Assembly: GCA_046309355.1 (NCBI GenBank)
Contig: JBKCPL010000074.1
Location: forward strand, 1 to 64,000
Source: CAYSBE01 sp046309355
GTDB lineage: Bacteria > Bacteroidota > Bacteroidia > UKL13-3
Length of the DNA stretch: 64,000 nucleotides
Direction of reading: 5' to 3'
Shown here: piece after piece, positions 53,624 through 61,709 of the stretch
Layout: every line of letters begins with the position of its first letter
How positions within the stretch are numbered: the first letter of the stretch is position 1
Program-made: the position numbers and the translations under genes
The notes under the pieces: generated by a model
What the model saw: the letters and a program-made list of their open reading frames with translations, nothing else
Databases searched by the model: none
What the model was told of the DNA's origin: nothing

Positions 53624-54459
53624 AAAGAATAATTCATTTGAAATACTTACACTCCATAGAGCAAATTGAACCACATCATGTATTGCAAACCAATTGCAGG
53701 CCCTTGGTTGTGCATACAAATGAGCTGAATGATTATTTGGTTAAATACTTGAAGGGGAATGTTTCTGCCAATATGCTTGCGCGTGAACTCATCGCTGCTG
53801 AGTTTTGCAAATTATGGGATATAAAATTTCCTGAATATGTTTTAATTACTATTAAGGACGAGCATCTGAGTAGCGAATTAGGCATAGGCACAACTAAAAT
53901 ACAAATGCCCGGTTTTGGTACTTTGTATGACAATCGCTTAAAAGAACTGGATCGTTTCTTTGAAGAAATGAATTCTTACCAATCGAATAAAATCAGCAAC
54001 CCCGATGATTTTTTAACCATCGCCTTCTTTGATATTTGGATGAGTAATGAGGATAGAAATATGGGCAATTATAACATGATGATAAAATCAGCTGAAGATG
54101 GCTATGAATTTTGGGCTATTGACCATGGGGCTGTATTTCATACCGGTAATCAGGATAAGCCCAACTTCCCTATCTCATTGCAGGATTCCTTATTGAATAG
54201 TCCCTTTCTGTTCAAGTTGTTTACTAAGAAGCAATTATTTGATAATCAAGTACATGAAGAATTCAGAAAAACATGGTACATTTGCGCCACTCGTTGTAAA
54301 GAAAAATACCGTGAAATTATAAATACTTTTCCTGACCAATGGAATATTAATAAGCAAGAACTAACCAATCAGCTAGAATCTTTTATGATGAACTATGGTT
54401 GGTTTGACAATTGCTGGCAAACTTATTTGGAATTTTTAGAACGAATTAAAAACCGCTGA
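53620..54459 (+). CDS. HipA-like kinase (HipA_2 type)
   Basis: 279-aa protein kinase-like fold. N-lobe with LVKYLKGNVSANMLARELIAAEF (Lys42 or Lys45, Glu56 candidates for ATP binding), catalytic loop SNEDRNMGN (Asp145, Asn150) and metal-binding IDHG (Asp168). HipA-type kinases phosphorylate tRNA synthetases or other targets, but this short form lacks the HipB partner and the HipA N-subdomain. It starts with GTG overlapping the previous stop and is followed after 1 base by a DUF3037 gene. HipA_2 with DUF3037 is a recurrent pair. Confidence 0.82.
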   Translation: MKRIIHLKYLHSIEQIEPHHVLQTNCRPLVVHTNELNDYLVKYLKGNVSANMLARELIAAEFCKLWDIKFPEYVLITIKDEHLSSELGIGTTKIQMPGFGTLYDNRLKELDRFFEEMNSYQSNKISNPDDFLTIAFFDIWMSNEDRNMGNYNMMIKSAEDGYEFWAIDHGAVFHTGNQDKPNFPISLQDSLLNSPFLFKLFTKKQLFDNQVHEEFRKTWYICATRCKEKYREIINTFPDQWNINKQELTNQLESFMMNYGWFDNCWQTYLEFLERIKNR

Positions 54460-54460
54460 T

Positions 54461-55288
54461 ATGGCAACCTTTTATAGCATATTAACTGCAATTATACGCC
54501 CTGAGATACAAGAACGTATTTCAGTAGGGCTCATATTGTTTGGTGATGAAGGAGTACATTTTAATTACTCTACCAATAAATTAGCAGCTGTGCGCACTAT
54601 TTTTCATGAGCATGATTACAAGTTGTTTAAAGATTACCTGCACATGGTTGAGGGTAAGGTATCTGCAATTGCAAAGAGTAACGGACAGGTTTCATTTGAC
54701 AAACGTGATGCACTCATCAATAAAGAATATATAAACTACTTAAGTAATTATACTAATAACCTTTTAAGCTTTACTCCTACTAAAAATATTGACATTCCTG
54801 CTACAGCTGCTGTTTTTGCTAAACTTTTTCAAAAGTTTATTGACGATATCGACCACCCCAAACCGGTAGAGCAAAAACGCACTTTTGAGGTGTTCAGGCG
54901 CAATAATGAAGCTGTATTAAAATCTCATTATACTATAGAGCGCGAAATCTATACAAACGAACTCCCTGGGCTTATTGCTCCAGTAAAAATTGATTTGATA
55001 GGCATGAATGAAATTCCTGTTTACGCACAGTCTATTGACATGGACAGGCGTGTTTATCATATCGAAAATGATATTGCTAAGCTGCTATTTCTCAGAAACG
55101 CTTTTGATGCAAAATATAAAAAACGTACAGAGTTTATCGTTACAAGCGAGCCACAGAAAACCCAGCAAAAACAACATGCCATCTGGAAAAATTTGCTTAG
55201 CTCAAAAGAATTTACTTACCTTGATGTGAGTGAAGCTGATAGAATAATTGAATATGCCAATAACCATGGTGTGAAGCCTTTGGTATAA
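54461..55288 (+). CDS. DUF3037 domain protein
   Basis: 275-aa soluble protein of unknown function. The N-terminal MATFYSILTAIIRPEIQERISVGLILFGDE stretch (first ~30 residues, read here in two parts: MATFYSILTAIIRP and EIQERISVGLILFGDE) is the DUF3037 pattern. No catalytic motif is seen. Directly downstream of the HipA-like kinase (1-base spacing), the usual pairing of these families, so it is probably its regulator, substrate or antitoxin-like partner. Last gene of the five-ORF operon. Confidence 0.82.
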   Translation: MATFYSILTAIIRPEIQERISVGLILFGDEGVHFNYSTNKLAAVRTIFHEHDYKLFKDYLHMVEGKVSAIAKSNGQVSFDKRDALINKEYINYLSNYTNNLLSFTPTKNIDIPATAAVFAKLFQKFIDDIDHPKPVEQKRTFEVFRRNNEAVLKSHYTIEREIYTNELPGLIAPVKIDLIGMNEIPVYAQSIDMDRRVYHIENDIAKLLFLRNAFDAKYKKRTEFIVTSEPQKTQQKQHAIWKNLLSSKEFTYLDVSEADRIIEYANNHGVKPLV

Positions 55289-55389
55289 TTTTTCATATCA
55301 ATTAAATTAGTTTATACTATTGCCTCAGTTAGAATATATAAAAAAAACATAGATTAAAGGTAATACCCTTGCTTTTGCTCTTCTTACAT

Positions 55390-55449
55390 GCGTGAGTATA
55401 CAAGCTAAATTACCTGAGTGCCCTCGCTGCCACGCTTGCCTACAGCCAT
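55390..55449 (+). repeat. 60-bp direct repeat, left copy
   Basis: Matches 56416-56475 at 55 of 60 positions without gaps. Both copies begin GCGTGAGTAT and end AGCCAT and share an open frame with a CPRC-like cysteine pair. They bracket the GNAT-like/small protein pair. Confidence 0.85.
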
Positions 55450-55549
55450 CGGGACCAGCCGAACGCGAGGAACAGGAACATTATCGCCAATGCTTGATTA
55501 GCATCAGAAAAATCCAGCATCATACTGCACAATTTCGTATATTTGGGAC

Positions 55550-56077
55550 ATGCCCAGACAGACTAAATACCACATTGGTGTTGAAATAGATAGGTTAACT
55601 AACAGTATTCAGAATACCATTTCTGGAGACAGTTTTCCTACTGACGTTCACCCTGTATCCAAGGCTGACTTGAAAACTATTACGAGGAAGAATAAATGGC
55701 TTTTTAATTGGAGTGAAGAGTTTAAAATGAAAGACCGAACTGTTTTCAAACTGACCATCCGAAACAACCCCGATATTATTCAAGGTCTAGTTAGTATAAG
55801 TGACTACAAAGACCATTTCTACCTGCAATTAATTGAGAGTGCACCTTTCAATCTAGGCCGACATAAACTTTATGAAGGTGTGCCAGGTAATCTTTTTGCA
55901 TTTACCTGCAAGATTTCATGGGACAAAGGTTATCAAGGATTCATTTCGTTTACTTCAAAAACAAAGCTCGTTGACCATTATGAAAAGACTCTTGGGGCAA
56001 CTCATATTGGTGGGCATAAAATGGTGATATTCCCCAATGAGGCACTTAAACTGATTAGAAAGTATTTTCCTAACTAA
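55550..56077 (+). CDS. GNAT-like protein, possible toxin-type
   Basis: 175-aa cytoplasmic protein. The central and C-terminal portion (LVSISDYKDHFYLQLIESAP, then GVPGNLFAFTCKIS and GFISFTSKTKLVDHYEKTLGA) looks like the beta-strand core of an acetyltransferase-type fold, but no clear acetyl-CoA pyrophosphate loop is visible, so enzymatic activity is uncertain. It is followed after 10 bases by a 61-aa basic protein. A toxin-antitoxin-like pair is a reasonable guess. A -7-like TATATTTG (55538-55545) is only 4 bases before the ATG, too close for a normal leader. Confidence 0.6.
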   Translation: MPRQTKYHIGVEIDRLTNSIQNTISGDSFPTDVHPVSKADLKTITRKNKWLFNWSEEFKMKDRTVFKLTIRNNPDIIQGLVSISDYKDHFYLQLIESAPFNLGRHKLYEGVPGNLFAFTCKISWDKGYQGFISFTSKTKLVDHYEKTLGATHIGGHKMVIFPNEALKLIRKYFPN

Positions 56078-56087
56078 AATTATTACT

Positions 56088-56273
56088 ATGGGACACATTA
56101 AAGAACCGAATGGCGTAGATTTTTTTGTTGATCCTACCCCTTTGACAAAAGAGGATAGACAACAAATTAGTGAGCTAATTGCTTACTACAAACGAACTGG
56201 GAAAAAAATGACAGCTCCTAAGGCAGCCTCAAAAAAGAGAGTGTCACGGAAAAAGAAGACCTTATTAGCATAA
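56088..56273 (+). CDS. Small basic protein, partner of the GNAT-like gene
   Basis: 61-aa protein. Acidic/hydrophobic N-terminal half (MGHIKEPNGVDFFVDPTPLT) and a helical middle (KEDRQQISELIAYYKRTG), then a strongly basic Lys/Arg tail (KKRVSRKKK). No family recognised. The tail suggests nucleic acid or acidic-protein binding. Spacing of 10 bases indicates co-transcription with the upstream gene. Confidence 0.6.
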   Translation: MGHIKEPNGVDFFVDPTPLTKEDRQQISELIAYYKRTGKKMTAPKAASKKRVSRKKKTLLA

Positions 56274-56387
56274 TTTCTTATCGACTTAAATTGACTCTAC
56301 AATATACCACTGGCTATAACAGCCGTTCATCCAGCATGCGGGTCAAGTTATGCAAAGAAGTAAAGTTTCCTTCCCCAGTTCTCTCGC

Positions 56388-56403
56388 ATCCCGCAAGCGG
56401 GAT
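56388..56403. repeat. Palindromic hairpin TCCCG...CGGGA-type, copy 3
   Basis: ATCCCGC-AA-GCGGGAT, a perfect 7-bp stem, next to the right direct repeat. Related in its TCCCG/CGGGA ends to the copies at 24428 and 53416. Confidence 0.5.
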
Positions 56404-56415
56404 AAGTACTGTGAA

Positions 56416-56475
56416 GCGTGAGTATGCAAGCTAAATTACCTGAGTGCCCTCGCTGCTATACTTGCCTATAGCCAT
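56416..56475 (+). repeat. 60-bp direct repeat, right copy
   Basis: Second copy of the 55390-55449 repeat; ends 20 bases before the stop of the core ABC permease gene, marking the right edge of the island. Confidence 0.85.
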
Positions 56476-56495
56476 GTTTTAAGAAGAAAGAAGGC

Positions 56496-57818
56496 TTAAT
56501 TTTTCACAAACAACCACCGCGACAGTTCTTTGTAGCCTACTTTTTTGCCGTACATCAATATGCCTATGCGGTAAATACGTGCAGCCAGCCACACCGTGAA
56601 TACGAAACCGGCAACCATCAGCGACATGGAAATGGCTAACTCCCACCAGGCTACGCCAAAAGGTATGCGTACCATCATCACCACGGGCGAAGTCAACGGA
56701 ATCATTGACAGCCAGAATGCAAGCGCTCCATTCGGATTGGAAGTAACTACGCTTTGAGCCAGTATAAATGCAAATACCAGCGGCAACGTAATGGGCAGCA
56801 TAAATTGCTGGGTATCGGTTTCGTTATCTACAGCTGATCCTACGGCTGCAAACAGCGCACCGTAAAACAGGTAGCCGGTAACGAAGTAAAACAAAAAGAG
56901 CAGGGTGATTTGTACGAAATTAAATCCGGCCAGTCCGTTCAGGAAGGAAGCCATTTCATTTGAGCCGGCTTCAGTAGCCGTAGAGTTGGCCATTTCGCTA
57001 ACGGCTTCGGCAGGTATATCAACAGCGCTGTAAATAAAACCCGATAAGGCGCTGCCCAGCAAGGTAAACAGCACTAGCCAGATAATAAATTGGGTAAGTC
57101 CTACCAGCGCAATGCCGGCTATTTTTCCCATCATCAGTTCAAAAGGTTTGAGCGATGAAATAATCACCTCAATAATCCGGTTCGATTTTTCTTCAATGAC
57201 GCCACGCATAACCTGTACACCGTAAAGAAAAATGAATAGGTAAATGAGTATAGCACTGATGTAGCCAATAGCCGTTGATGCGGTGGCGCTTCCCGATTTA
57301 GCTCCTTTGGCGGTGTACTTTACTGAATTGATGGAGATGGAGGCCTTGTTTATATTTTGTATTACCGTGCTGCTGATGCCACTTTGTTTCAGCTTATAGT
57401 CCTTGATTATTTTTTTCAGCATGTTTTCCAGGCTGCTTTGTGTCGACATGCTTACCTGCTCTTCGGCAATTAGCGTAAGCGGTGGAATCTCATCAATGTT
57501 ATCGGCAGGCGGTATGCGCAGAATGGCGTAGATATCGGTGTTTTTTAAAATGCTTTGTTCGCTTTCCTTGTCTACCAGTCCGTATTGAAATTTTATGTAG
57601 CGTGTGTCTTCCAGTTCTTTATCAAAAAAGCCGGTGCGGTCATCTACCAGTATTACTTTTTGCTTTTCGCCTACGTGGCGGTTGATGGCAAAGTAAAAGA
57701 TGATGCCATAAAAGGCGAGAACCAGCAATGGCGTTAGAATGGTCATTACAATGAACGACTTCTTGCGCACGCGTGTCAGGTATTCACGGCTTATAACCAG
57801 CCCAATTTTTCCGAACAT
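56496..57818 (-). CDS. ABC-2 type transporter permease (NatB-like)
   Basis: 440-aa inner-membrane protein: one N-terminal helix (VMTILTPLLVLAFYGIIFYF), a ~160-residue extracytoplasmic domain, then five or six C-terminal helices including GVQVMRGVIEEKSNRIIEVIISSLKP, the NatB-type signature. By family it exports Na+ or another substrate with an ATPase partner, which is not in this window. The next gene ends at 57819, so the two abut without a gap. Confidence 0.88.
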   Translation of the reverse strand: MFGKIGLVISREYLTRVRKKSFIVMTILTPLLVLAFYGIIFYFAINRHVGEKQKVILVDDRTGFFDKELEDTRYIKFQYGLVDKESEQSILKNTDIYAILRIPPADNIDEIPPLTLIAEEQVSMSTQSSLENMLKKIIKDYKLKQSGISSTVIQNINKASISINSVKYTAKGAKSGSATASTAIGYISAILIYLFIFLYGVQVMRGVIEEKSNRIIEVIISSLKPFELMMGKIAGIALVGLTQFIIWLVLFTLLGSALSGFIYSAVDIPAEAVSEMANSTATEAGSNEMASFLNGLAGFNFVQITLLFLFYFVTGYLFYGALFAAVGSAVDNETDTQQFMLPITLPLVFAFILAQSVVTSNPNGALAFWLSMIPLTSPVVMMVRIPFGVAWWELAISMSLMVAGFVFTVWLAARIYRIGILMYGKKVGYKELSRWLFVKN

Positions 57819-59237
57819 TTATTCTATTCCTTTATCTATAAAATCAATCACCTGATCGGCAGACAGGCGCTTGCCGATTATTTTCTTTTCACGGTTGAGC
57901 AGGTAAATAACCGGTGTGCTGTAAATATCGTAGTAGCGGTGGTAGTTGCTTTCTTTATAAGGGTCGTGCACATTTATCCAGGGCAGTTTATTTTCATAAA
58001 TGTATTTTTTCCATTCGGCATAATCGGAGGTTGAGCCAAGTGCGTAAATCTCTATTTTTTTGCCTGTTTTTACTGAGCTCTTATTGGCTTCGTTGTAATA
58101 CTTCAGCAGCTTGGGAAGTTCTTCCTTGCAATGCGAGCAGTGAGGATCCCAAAATACAAGCACCGTATACTCGGCCTTCACCGAGAAAAGAGCCTGATAG
58201 CGCATAGCTGTGTCGGGCAAATTCAAGTTCAAGGGTTTTACTCCTATCAGGTTGTAGCGCAACTGATCGGCACGTGCAGTAATTTTTACACGCGTAACTT
58301 CATCTACCCACGGTGTAGTTTCTTTTTTGCTGTAGTAGCGGTCAACCATCATTACAAATACTTTATCCATGCCCATGAATTTGGAGGTTTCGTAATAATT
58401 TGTAATCCAGTAAATGAGCCACTTCGACATTTCGGGAGACTTCTGTGCCCTGTCGCATACGTCAAATGCAGCTACGGCAATGCTATCGGGTATTTGAGGA
58501 ATAATTTTAGTGATGTAATTTTCAATGCGGCTGTGAAAAACAGGTGTGCGCGACAGGCGGTCGTCTGCAAAGTCAATATTGTTTAAATACGCCTGGCGGT
58601 AGTAGTAATATCCCCACACGGAATCGCGAGCGCCATTGGGCAGCAGGGGAGGCTCGGGCACATCAATTTCCTGCATCATGCGAAATATTTTTGAAATGAG
58701 GGTTTGCGGGTGGTTCAGCATTACCTGCTTGCGGTAATCGTTTACCTCACGGTCGTACCTGCGCAGCTCTTCACGGAATTTACGCATTTCGGCTGTATCG
58801 TTTTTTTCGCGGGCAGCGCGGTACTTGCGTTCGGCATCCCCGGCAGCAATACCCCGTGTAGTTGAGTATTTCGAATAATTGAAAAACACCTCATTCTCAA
58901 CCGAGCCTTTTACTTTCATATTCGGTATAAAATCGGAGGTGTCGGTTTCGAGGCTAAATTCCTGTTCGGTAACTATAAAGTCGAACAGCAGCCGTTTATC
59001 GGCAGAGGCTAGCAGGTAAACACCTCCGTCCAATTTATCTTTTCCTTTAAAAACGATTTTTCCGCTCGCATCGCTCATGGCACTGTCGCGAATAAATTGC
59101 TTATCGCCAAAGTAATACCCAAGCAGAAATTTTTGATTTTTAGCACCGGTTAATTTGATGGTGATGGTGTACGCTTGTGTCTGCGATGCGGCTACCAGTA
59201 AGGCTGCCAGCATGCTCCATTGATAGATTTTTTTCAT
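57819..59237 (-). CDS. DUF5106 / TlpA-like exported redox protein
   Basis: 472-aa exported protein. Signal MKKIYQWSMLAALLVAASQTQA; middle region is the DUF5106-like helical domain with a RYDREVNDYRKQVMLNHP stretch; C-terminal thioredoxin fold has WDPHCSHCKEELPKLLKYY (CSHC active site) and YDIYSTPVIYLLN with cis-Pro. Likely periplasmic or outer-membrane-associated redox protein. An upstream start at 59255 is possible. Shares a promoterless junction with the ABC permease gene. Confidence 0.87.
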   Translation of the reverse strand: MKKIYQWSMLAALLVAASQTQAYTITIKLTGAKNQKFLLGYYFGDKQFIRDSAMSDASGKIVFKGKDKLDGGVYLLASADKRLLFDFIVTEQEFSLETDTSDFIPNMKVKGSVENEVFFNYSKYSTTRGIAAGDAERKYRAAREKNDTAEMRKFREELRRYDREVNDYRKQVMLNHPQTLISKIFRMMQEIDVPEPPLLPNGARDSVWGYYYYRQAYLNNIDFADDRLSRTPVFHSRIENYITKIIPQIPDSIAVAAFDVCDRAQKSPEMSKWLIYWITNYYETSKFMGMDKVFVMMVDRYYSKKETTPWVDEVTRVKITARADQLRYNLIGVKPLNLNLPDTAMRYQALFSVKAEYTVLVFWDPHCSHCKEELPKLLKYYNEANKSSVKTGKKIEIYALGSTSDYAEWKKYIYENKLPWINVHDPYKESNYHRYYDIYSTPVIYLLNREKKIIGKRLSADQVIDFIDKGIE

Positions 59238-59385
59238 ACCTGTTGTAATATTCATCAATTTGACGCAATTATACATCCAATTTTTGTGCACACGAGGTGT
59301 TTTAACAAAATATTAAGTGTCTGTTTGGTAGCGATTATCCGCCTTTAAGGCCAACGTATTCACGCAGCAGTGGCTGTTACGTTCT

Positions 59386-59421
59386 ATGATAAATATCATG
59401 CAATTACATGATAGGCATCAT
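59386..59421. promoter_or_regulatory. Two tandem CRP/FNR-like dyads
   Basis: ATGAT-AAAT-ATCAT at 59386-59399 and ATGAT-AGGC-ATCAT at 59408-59421 (extending to ACATGAT/ATCATGT), centres 22 bp apart. Both fit the TTGAT-N4-ATCAA half-site pattern of FNR/CRP-family regulators with A for T. The second lies next to the -33 position of a candidate promoter (CACATTTG at 59444-59451). Confidence 0.55.
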
Positions 59422-59443
59422 GTTTTTAAACGGCAGTATGCCG

Positions 59444-59451
59444 CACATTTG
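59444..59451 (+). promoter_or_regulatory. Candidate -7 box for the 127-aa coiled-coil gene
   Basis: CACATTTG, one base off TAnnTTTG. A TTTT run is at 59423-59426, close to the -33 position; the FNR-like dyad overlaps it, as in class II activation. Confidence 0.35.
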
Positions 59452-59485
59452 TTGGCAGATAATCACCAATTAACACATACACATT

Positions 59486-59869
59486 ATGGAAGCCAGAAAA
59501 CATTTATCGGAACTGCACCACGAACATACTGCGTGGAGCAAATCGCTCGAATTTTACAAAGACGAGTTGAACGTATTAAACAACCGCCTGGGCGAGTTGG
59601 TTACCAGCAATTCAAACCAATCGGTACGCGCACAGATTGAACATTTTCAAAATCAGTTTATACGTCAGCGTGAGGTGATTGATGAACTGATGCACGACAT
59701 CAAAGCAAGTGAAACCGATATTGTATCCAACATTTCGGCCAACACGGTAGCATCTGATCATCGGTTAGCTCCCGACCACACCGAACTCCGCGAGCGCTTT
59801 ACCCTGTTTGAAAAAATTTACAGCGAGCTGAAGCAAGAGTTTCATGCGTTTGCGTCACGCAATTATTAA
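59486..59869 (+). CDS. Small coiled-coil protein of unknown function
   Basis: 127-aa soluble protein, no recognised domain. Predicted long helices with heptad-like leucines (EARKHLSELHHEHTAWSKSL, then LNVLNNRLGELV) and Glu/Gln/His-rich composition. The function is unknown. It is preceded by two FNR-like dyads and a candidate promoter and followed by a terminator, so it is probably a monocistronic, regulated unit, possibly oxygen- or NO-responsive. Confidence 0.75.
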   Translation: MEARKHLSELHHEHTAWSKSLEFYKDELNVLNNRLGELVTSNSNQSVRAQIEHFQNQFIRQREVIDELMHDIKASETDIVSNISANTVASDHRLAPDHTELRERFTLFEKIYSELKQEFHAFASRNY

Positions 59870-59900
59870 AACCGTACCGATATAAAAGTATAGGCACTTA

Positions 59901-59938
59901 AAATCCGCATCACATAGCGTGGTGCGGATTTTTTTTAT
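59901..59938 (+). terminator. Rho-independent terminator after the coiled-coil gene
   Basis: Arms 59901-59913 and 59919-59931 (one T·G wobble), 5-base loop, T-run to 59936. It overlaps the 3' end of the convergent DUF4294 gene. Confidence 0.85.
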
Positions 59939-60474
59939 TCGTATCCCGAATTTTTGATGATTTGTTCAATTTGCCAGTCTTCCACCGGATTGTATTCCGT
60001 TTTTAGGTCGGCTGTAAATACGCGGGCCAATCCCTGCCAGTACCATGCGGTCACATTTCCACGGTAGGTTTTAAGCAAGGTGTAGGTGTCTTTTCCGGTT
60101 TCGCGGTGTATGAGTTTAATCAATATTTTACCTTGTGATACGGTGAGCCCCATCAGGTCGTCAACAAACTGTTCTTTAACAGATTCCTCCGTACGTTTCA
60201 GGTATTGTTTTTTCGCCTTATCGGTTGGCAGCATGTTCAGGTTTTGTTCCATCAGTTGGAAACGGAAAGCCGCCATCTTAGCGTAGGGAAGCACTTTGCG
60301 TACATCGCGTATCAGCTTTTGGTATTTCTTTTCGTACTCGGGATCTTTTTTAGCCTCTTTTATAAATGTAGGTATATCGTATTCCAATGTATCTTTCAGT
60401 TCAACCTGTGCAACAGCCGAAGGCAGATACATGCATGCCAAACAAAAGAGTATAAACCGGAGTGTGCGTGTCAT
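59935..60474 (-). CDS. DUF4294 domain-containing exported protein
   Basis: 179-aa protein of unknown function. Signal MTRTLRFILFCLACMYLPSAVAQ; DUF4294 features in KKYQKLIRDVRKVLPYAKMAAFRF, MLPTDKAKKQYLKRTEESVKEQF and LTVSQGKILIKLIHRETG. Common single-copy gene in Bacteroidota. Downstream of lgt by 12 bases on the minus strand; likely one transcript. Confidence 0.88.
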   Translation of the reverse strand: MTRTLRFILFCLACMYLPSAVAQVELKDTLEYDIPTFIKEAKKDPEYEKKYQKLIRDVRKVLPYAKMAAFRFQLMEQNLNMLPTDKAKKQYLKRTEESVKEQFVDDLMGLTVSQGKILIKLIHRETGKDTYTLLKTYRGNVTAWYWQGLARVFTADLKTEYNPVEDWQIEQIIKNSGYE

Positions 60475-60486
60475 TCGATGTTCGTA

Positions 60487-61653
60487 TTAACGACTATGCG
60501 TAGATATACGCTTGGCTTTGGTATAAAAGTATACCGAACCGGCTATTCCGAGTAAAATAAATGCAAACGATATAATTTCTGCCTGGGTAATGGCGTGGCC
60601 GAAAATAGAGTAGGTGCTGTTTACACGAATTTGTTCAATGCTGAAACGTTCAATGCCGTTTAGCAGCAAGTATATGCTGAAGAGGGCACCCGGAGCGGAG
60701 ATGCGTGTACGCATGCTCCACAGAATTCCAAAAATAACCAGGCCCATCAGCGTTTCGTAAAACGGAGTAGGATATACAGGTTGAGGCAAAACAAAACAAT
60801 GGCGGCCCTCGCAACCGGCTATTTTTACGCCTTCGCTTATCACATTATGCGGATAATCAAATGCCCACATCCAATCGGGCAAAGCAGCCATCCAGTCGGG
60901 CTTAGGATTCACATTCACAATTCCCCAGTCGCCATCGCCACTCAGCTGGCAACCCATGCGGCCTATGGCATAAGCCAGTATTAAACCCGGTGCTGCGGCA
61001 TCTATCATGTGCAGCGTATCTATACCCTGTTTGCGTGTGTAATACAAAACTGAAAAAGCGGCTACTATAAGTCCACCATAAAAGGTTAAACCGCTGAATG
61101 AAAGTAACGCACCAATGGGATCTGCTGCGAACTCATCCAGATTTTCGAGGTTATGGAAAATTTTAGCGCCCAAAATTCCTGCAATGCCTGCTATAAATAC
61201 AATATTGGTCATGTGTTCGTGCGGGTGTACCGAGATGTTTTTTTGTACAGGTTTGTGCAAGGCCGCTTTGTTGTCTTCTTGTTTTTTCAGGTAATAACCC
61301 ACAGCAGCACCCGCCAATGCGCCCAGCATATTTCCATCGCTTGAAAGTATGAAGCCCGGAGCATCGGCAGCAAATTCAGCGTAGTTGAACACCATGTGTA
61401 GCAACTTGTAGCCAATAAGTGCACCACCGGCAGCATTCAGGGCAAAACTCCAGGTACTTACACGTTCGTGCAGTGTTACCGATTTGCTCAGCGCATGAAG
61501 CAATCCGGCTGCTTCTTTACGCTTTAATTCACGCGAGGTGGTTATATACGCTCCGGCAAATGACAGCCCGAGAAAAAAGCCAAAGGTTTGGATGGGCAAC
61601 GGAAGATAAAATCCGAAGAGGTAGTGAAGTAAATCAGATAAGGTTGGAAACAT
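60487..61653 (-). CDS. lgt: Prolipoprotein diacylglyceryl transferase
   Basis: 388-aa inner-membrane enzyme transferring diacylglycerol from phosphatidylglycerol to lipobox cysteines. Seven or so transmembrane segments, with signature GRMGCQLSGDGDWG (about 238-251), and VYPTPFYETLMGL. It is longer than the ~290-aa E. coli Lgt, as in some Bacteroidota, through an extra N-terminal/first-loop region including a KKQEDNKAALHKPVQ segment. Serves the many lipoproteins in the window. Confidence 0.92.
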   Translation of the reverse strand: MFPTLSDLLHYLFGFYLPLPIQTFGFFLGLSFAGAYITTSRELKRKEAAGLLHALSKSVTLHERVSTWSFALNAAGGALIGYKLLHMVFNYAEFAADAPGFILSSDGNMLGALAGAAVGYYLKKQEDNKAALHKPVQKNISVHPHEHMTNIVFIAGIAGILGAKIFHNLENLDEFAADPIGALLSFSGLTFYGGLIVAAFSVLYYTRKQGIDTLHMIDAAAPGLILAYAIGRMGCQLSGDGDWGIVNVNPKPDWMAALPDWMWAFDYPHNVISEGVKIAGCEGRHCFVLPQPVYPTPFYETLMGLVIFGILWSMRTRISAPGALFSIYLLLNGIERFSIEQIRVNSTYSIFGHAITQAEIISFAFILLGIAGSVYFYTKAKRISTHSR

Positions 61654-61709
61654 AGGGTATAATGAATTGACTGCGAATTAACAGAAAATAAGCAGGTGAT
61701 GTACACATT

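Noticed and set aside
55392..55589. 65-codon ORF with a CPRC-type motif inside the left direct repeat
   Set aside because: Its right-copy counterpart stops after 17 codons, so I treat it as repeat sequence, not a gene.
48426..56495. CRISPR array or transposase in the island
   Set aside because: No regularly spaced repeats and no transposase- or integrase-like ORF seen.
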